DNA from: Colias croceus
Lineage: Eukaryota > Arthropoda > Insecta > Lepidoptera > Pieridae
Direction: 5' to 3'
NCBI RefSeq assembly: GCF_905220415.1
Contig: NC_059553.1
Span: forward strand, 2,380,501 to 2,444,500
DNA length: 64,000 nucleotides
Part shown: in pieces, positions 60,402 to 64,000 of the stretch
Layout: each line of letters begins with the position of its first letter
Numbering within the stretch: position 1 is the stretch's first letter
The notes under the pieces: generated by a model
Seen by the model: only the letters and a program-made list of their open reading frames with translations
What the model was told of the DNA's origin: nothing
Databases searched by the model: none
Position numbers and translations under genes: made by a program

Positions 60402-60481
60402 TCTTGAATTTATATTTTTTTGGTTTTTATGGCATTCAAATGCTTTATAAATATAAATTTATAAAGAATAGAAAAAATTCG

Positions 60482-60557
60482 ATCACGAGGCGGGACTTGA
60501 ACCCGCATCCTTCGCGCCATTCCGGGGCGGATGCCTAACCAACTCAGCCACTCGTGA
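60482..60557 (-). tRNA. tRNA-like unit 1 of 12 (anticodon uncertain)
   Basis: Read on the - strand, the 7-bp acceptor stem TCACGAG/CTCGTGA is perfect. The A box TGGCTGAGTTGG and B box GGTTCAAGTCC match the RNA polymerase III consensus, and the T stem GCGGG/CCCGC is perfect with a 7-nt loop. A T6 terminator begins 5 nt after the stem. The anticodon arm is abnormal: the best stem (CGCC/GGCG with a C-C mismatch) gives loop CCGGAAT, with C instead of U at position 33. GGA (Ser) would be the formal anticodon, but I do not trust it. GCATCC/GGATGC can pair instead. It may be a tRNA pseudogene or a SINE-type head that can still be transcribed. Confidence 0.55.
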
Positions 60558-60792
60558 CCCGCCTGAGCAATCGAATTTATTCTATCCTTTCAGTTTTATG
60601 TGTCTTAAGGGACACACCGCGCGCCATCTATTGAGATGATTTAACAACCATTTCAACCAATATGAAGCACTTTTCAGTGAATACAATATTGTAACGATGG
60701 AACACGACCTTTTCTTGAATTTATATTTTTTTGGTTTTTATGGCATTCAAATGCTTTATAAATATAAATTTATAAAGAATAGAAAAAATTCG

Positions 60793-60868
60793 ATCACGAG
60801 GCGGGACTTGAACCCGCATCCTTCGCGCCATTCCGGGGCGGATGCCTAACCAACTCAGCCACTCGTGA
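60793..60868 (-). tRNA. tRNA-like unit 2
   Basis: Identical to unit 1 in the 76-nt tRNA-like part. Confidence 0.5.
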
Positions 60869-61103
60869 CCCGCCTGAGCAATCGAATTTATTCTATCCTT
60901 TCAGTTTTATGTGTCTTAAGGGACACACCGCGCGCCATCTATTGAGATGATTTAACAACCATTTCAACCAATATGAAGCACTTTTCAGTGAATACAATAT
61001 TGTAACGATGGAACACGACCTTTTCTTGAATTTATATTTTTTTGGTTTTTATGGCATTCAAATGCTTTATAAATATAAATTTATAAAGAATAGAAAAAAT
61101 TCG

Positions 61104-61179
61104 ATCACGAGGCGGGACTTGAACCCGCATCCTTCGCGCCATTCCGGGGCGGATGCCTAACCAACTCAGCCACTCGTGA
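61104..61179 (-). tRNA. tRNA-like unit 3
   Basis: Identical to unit 1. Confidence 0.5.
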
Positions 61180-61414
61180 CCCGCCTGAGCAATCGAATTT
61201 ATTCTATCCTTTCAGTTTTATGTGTCTTAAGGGACACACCGCGCGCCATCTATTGAGATGATTTAACAACCATTTCAACCAATATGAAGCACTTTTCAGT
61301 GAATACAATATTGTAACGATGGAACACGACCTTTTCTTGAATTTATATTTTTTTGGTTTTTATGGCATTCAAATGCTTTATAAATATAAATTTATAAAGA
61401 ATAGAAAAAATTCG

Positions 61415-61490
61415 ATCACGAGGCGGGACTTGAACCCGCATCCTTCGCGCCATTCCGGGGCGGATGCCTAACCAACTCAGCCACTCGTGA
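61415..61490 (-). tRNA. tRNA-like unit 4
   Basis: Identical to unit 1. Confidence 0.5.
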
Positions 61491-61725
61491 CCCGCCTGAG
61501 CAATCGAATTTATTCTATCCTTTCAGTTTTATGTGTCTTAAGGGACACACCGCGCGCCATCTATTGAGATGATTTAACAACCATTTCAACCAATATGAAG
61601 CACTTTTCAGTGAATACAATATTGTAACGATGGAACACGACCTTTTCTTGAATTTATATTTTTTTGGTTTTTATGGCATTCAAATGCTTTATAAATATAA
61701 ATTTATAAAGAATAGAAAAAATTCG

Positions 61726-61801
61726 ATCACGAGGCGGGACTTGAACCCGCATCCTTCGCGCCATTCCGGGGCGGATGCCTAACCAACTCAGCAACTCGTG
61801 A
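61726..61801 (-). tRNA. tRNA-like unit 5 (A-box variant)
   Basis: It differs from all other units by one base at 61793 (C to A on the + strand). This changes tRNA position 9 and the A box from TGGCTGAG to TTGCTGAG, which should weaken the promoter. Confidence 0.5.
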
Positions 61802-62036
61802 CCCGCCTGAGCAATCGAATTTATTCTATCCTTTCAGTTTTATGTGTCTTAAGGGACACACCGCGCGCCATCTATTGAGATGATTTAACAACCATTTCAA
61901 CCAATATGAAGCACTTTTCAGTGAATACAATATTGTAACGATGGAACACGACCTTTTCTTGAATTTATATTTTTTTGGTTTTTATGGCATTCAAATGCTT
62001 TATAAATATAAATTTATAAAGAATAGAAAAAATTCG

Positions 62037-62112
62037 ATCACGAGGCGGGACTTGAACCCGCATCCTTCGCGCCATTCCGGGGCGGATGCCTAACCAACTC
62101 AGCCACTCGTGA
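62037..62112 (-). tRNA. tRNA-like unit 6
   Basis: Identical to unit 1. Confidence 0.5.
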
Positions 62113-62348
62113 CCCGCCTGAGCAATCGAATTTATTCTATCCTTTCAGTTTTATGTGTCTTAAGGGACACACCGCGCGCCATCTATTGAGATGATTTAAC
62201 AACCATTTCAACCAATATGAAGCACTTTTCAGTGAATACAATATTGTAACGATGGAACACGACCTTTTCTTGAATTTATATTTTTTTTGGTTTTTATGGC
62301 ATTCAAATGCTTTATAAATATAAATTTATAAAGAATAGAAAAAATTCG

Positions 62349-62424
62349 ATCACGAGGCGGGACTTGAACCCGCATCCTTCGCGCCATTCCGGGGCGGATG
62401 CCTAACCAACTCAGCCACTCGTGA
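62349..62424 (-). tRNA. tRNA-like unit 7
   Basis: Identical to unit 1. The monomer is 312 bp because of one extra T in the spacer T-run. Confidence 0.5.
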
Positions 62425-62659
62425 CCCGCCTGAGCAATCGAATTTATTCTATCCTTTCAGTTTTATGTGTCTTAAGGGACACACCGCGCGCCATCTATTG
62501 AGATGATTTAACAACCATTTCAACCAATATGAAGCACTTTTCAGTGAATACAATATTGTAACGATGGAACACGACCTTTTCTTGAATTTATATTTTTTTG
62601 GTTTTTATGGCATTCAAATGCTTTATAAATATAAATTTATAAAGAATAGAAAAAATTCG

Positions 62660-62735
62660 ATCACGAGGCGGGACTTGAACCCGCATCCTTCGCGCCATTC
62701 CGGGGCGGATGCCTAACCAACTCAGCCACTCGTGA
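62660..62735 (-). tRNA. tRNA-like unit 8
   Basis: Identical to unit 1. Confidence 0.5.
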
Positions 62736-62970
62736 CCCGCCTGAGCAATCGAATTTATTCTATCCTTTCAGTTTTATGTGTCTTAAGGGACACACCGCGC
62801 GCCATCTATTGAGATGATTTAACAACCATTTCAACCAATATGAAGCACTTTTCAGTGAATACAATATTGTAACGATGGAACACGACCTTTTCTTGAATTT
62901 ATATTTTTTTGGTTTTTATGGCATTCAAATGCTTTATAAATATAAATTTATAAAGAATAGAAAAAATTCG

Positions 62971-63046
62971 ATCACGAGGCGGGACTTGAACCCGCATCCT
63001 TCGCGCCATTCCGGGGCGGATGCCTAACCAACTCAGCCACTCGTGA
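62971..63046 (-). tRNA. tRNA-like unit 9
   Basis: Identical to unit 1. Confidence 0.5.
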
Positions 63047-63281
63047 CCCGCCTGAGCAATCGAATTTATTCTATCCTTTCAGTTTTATGTGTCTTAAGGG
63101 ACACACCGCGCGCCATCTATTGAGATGATTTAACAACCATTTCAACCAATATGAAGCACTTTTCAGTGAATACAATATTGTAACGATGGAACACGACCTT
63201 TTCTTGAATTTATATTTTTTTGGTTTTTATGGCATTCAAATGCTTTATAAATATAAATTTATAAAGAATAGAAAAAATTCG

Positions 63282-63357
63282 ATCACGAGGCGGGACTTGA
63301 ACCCGCATCCTTCGCGCCATTCCGGGGCGGATGCCTAACCAACTCAGCCACTCGTGA
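63282..63357 (-). tRNA. tRNA-like unit 10
   Basis: Identical to unit 1. Confidence 0.5.
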
Positions 63358-63592
63358 CCCGCCTGAGCAATCGAATTTATTCTATCCTTTCAGTTTTATG
63401 TGTCTTAAGGGACACACCGCGCGCCATCTATTGAGATGATTTAACAACCATTTCAACCAATATGAAGCACTTTTCAGTGAATACAATATTGTAACGATGG
63501 AACACGACCTTTTCTTGAATTTATATTTTTTTGGTTTTTATGGCATTCAAATGCTTTATAAATATAAATTTATAAAGAATAGAAAAAATTCG

Positions 63593-63668
63593 ATCACGAG
63601 GCGGGACTTGAACCCGCATCCTTCGCGCCATTCCGGGGCGGATGCCTAACCAACTCAGCCACTCGTGA
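63593..63668 (-). tRNA. tRNA-like unit 11
   Basis: Identical to unit 1. Confidence 0.5.
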
Positions 63669-63903
63669 CCCGCCTGAGCAATCGAATTTATTCTATCCTT
63701 TCAGTTTTATGTGTCTTAAGGGACACACCGCGCGCCATCTATTGAGATGATTTAACAACCATTTCAACCAATATGAAGCACTTTTCAGTGAATACAATAT
63801 TGTAACGATGGAACACGACCTTTTCTTGAATTTATATTTTTTTGGTTTTTATGGCATTCAAATGCTTTATAAATATAAATTTATAAAGAATAGAAAAAAT
63901 TCG

Positions 63904-63979
63904 ATCACGAGGCGGGACTTGAACCCGCATCCTTCGCGCCATTCCGGGGCGGATGCCTAACCAACTCAGCCACTCGTGA
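63904..63979 (-). tRNA. tRNA-like unit 12
   Basis: Identical to unit 1. The monomer is cut by the window end. Confidence 0.5.
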
Positions 63980-64000
63980 CCCGCCTGAGCAATCGAATTT

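Larger units (their letters stand above)
60402..64000 (-). repeat. 311-bp tandem array with tRNA-like units
   Basis: Eleven and a half units of 311 bp follow one another and run off the window end. Units look identical except for one substitution (61793) and one extra T in the T-run near 62285. Each unit contains, on the - strand, a tRNA-like 76-mer, then a T6 run and an AT-rich spacer with palindromic TATAAATATAAATTTATA, then a segment with CCGCGCGCCATCTATTGAGA. This is satellite-like organisation with an RNA polymerase III unit in every monomer. Confidence 0.95.

Noticed and set aside
60402..64000. CRISPR array or ordinary tRNA gene cluster
   Set aside because: Units are 311 bp with no short-repeat/spacer pattern, and the host is an animal; the anticodon arm is too poor for a normal tRNA.

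Overview
The window is nuclear DNA from a moth or butterfly (Lepidoptera). It is AT-rich, intron-rich and packed with repeats typical of that order: RTE-like tails built around 'GCCGCGGGCGGAAAGCTAG', the 'GGTTCCGTAG...TTGGCCGG' repeat, tRNA-derived SINEs with a GATGAT tail, and many short inverted-repeat elements. I recognise no bacterial or viral genes. Only two host-type genes have protein-coding evidence.

Layout. Positions 1-22.5 kb hold no recognisable host exon, only repeats and unassigned AT-rich DNA; part of it may be an upstream intron of the next gene. Two phase-compatible exons on the + strand (22560-22711 and 39914-40111), separated by a 17.2-kb intron, encode part of a wunen/PLPP-type lipid phosphate phosphatase, including the first catalytic motif (K-x6-RP). 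The first exon and the exons carrying the other two catalytic motifs were not found. The big intron carries a pogo-like DNA transposon with a broken transposase, a 5'-truncated LINE with an intact reverse transcriptase ORF, SINEs and several MITEs. On the - strand at 41168-43875, probably inside the next intron of the phosphatase gene, lies an intact two-exon gene for a 772-residue THAP/P-element-transposase-like protein. Its apparent catalytic acidic residues are substituted, which suggests a domesticated transposase. From 44 to 60 kb I see no further host exon, only repeats.

Main discovery. The window holds several unrecognised P-superfamily elements. At 15452-18467 two ~1.5-kb copies stand head to tail between a single 8-bp target duplication. 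They have 31-bp terminal inverted repeats, a THAP-encoding first exon with a GC splice donor, and a short reading frame on the opposite strand resembling a P transposase C-terminus. Only 182 bp further on, a second and different element (18658-19795) also has a 31-bp inverted repeat, an 8-bp target duplication and a decayed two-exon THAP domain. A 170-bp miniature relative of the first family sits at 50711-50880 with its own 8-bp duplication. Together with the THAP/P-like gene this makes P-type sequences a theme of the locus.

The right end (60402 to the window end) is a nearly perfect tandem array of a 311-bp unit, each unit carrying a 76-nt tRNA-like sequence on the - strand with A box, B box, closed acceptor and T stems and a T6 terminator, but a poor anticodon arm. 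A diverged 3' half of the same sequence lies alone at 36.8 kb. Other notable items are a hAT-like element holding a 12-bp minisatellite (55880-56792) and two perfect fold-back hairpins (8779-8957 and 37589-37661).
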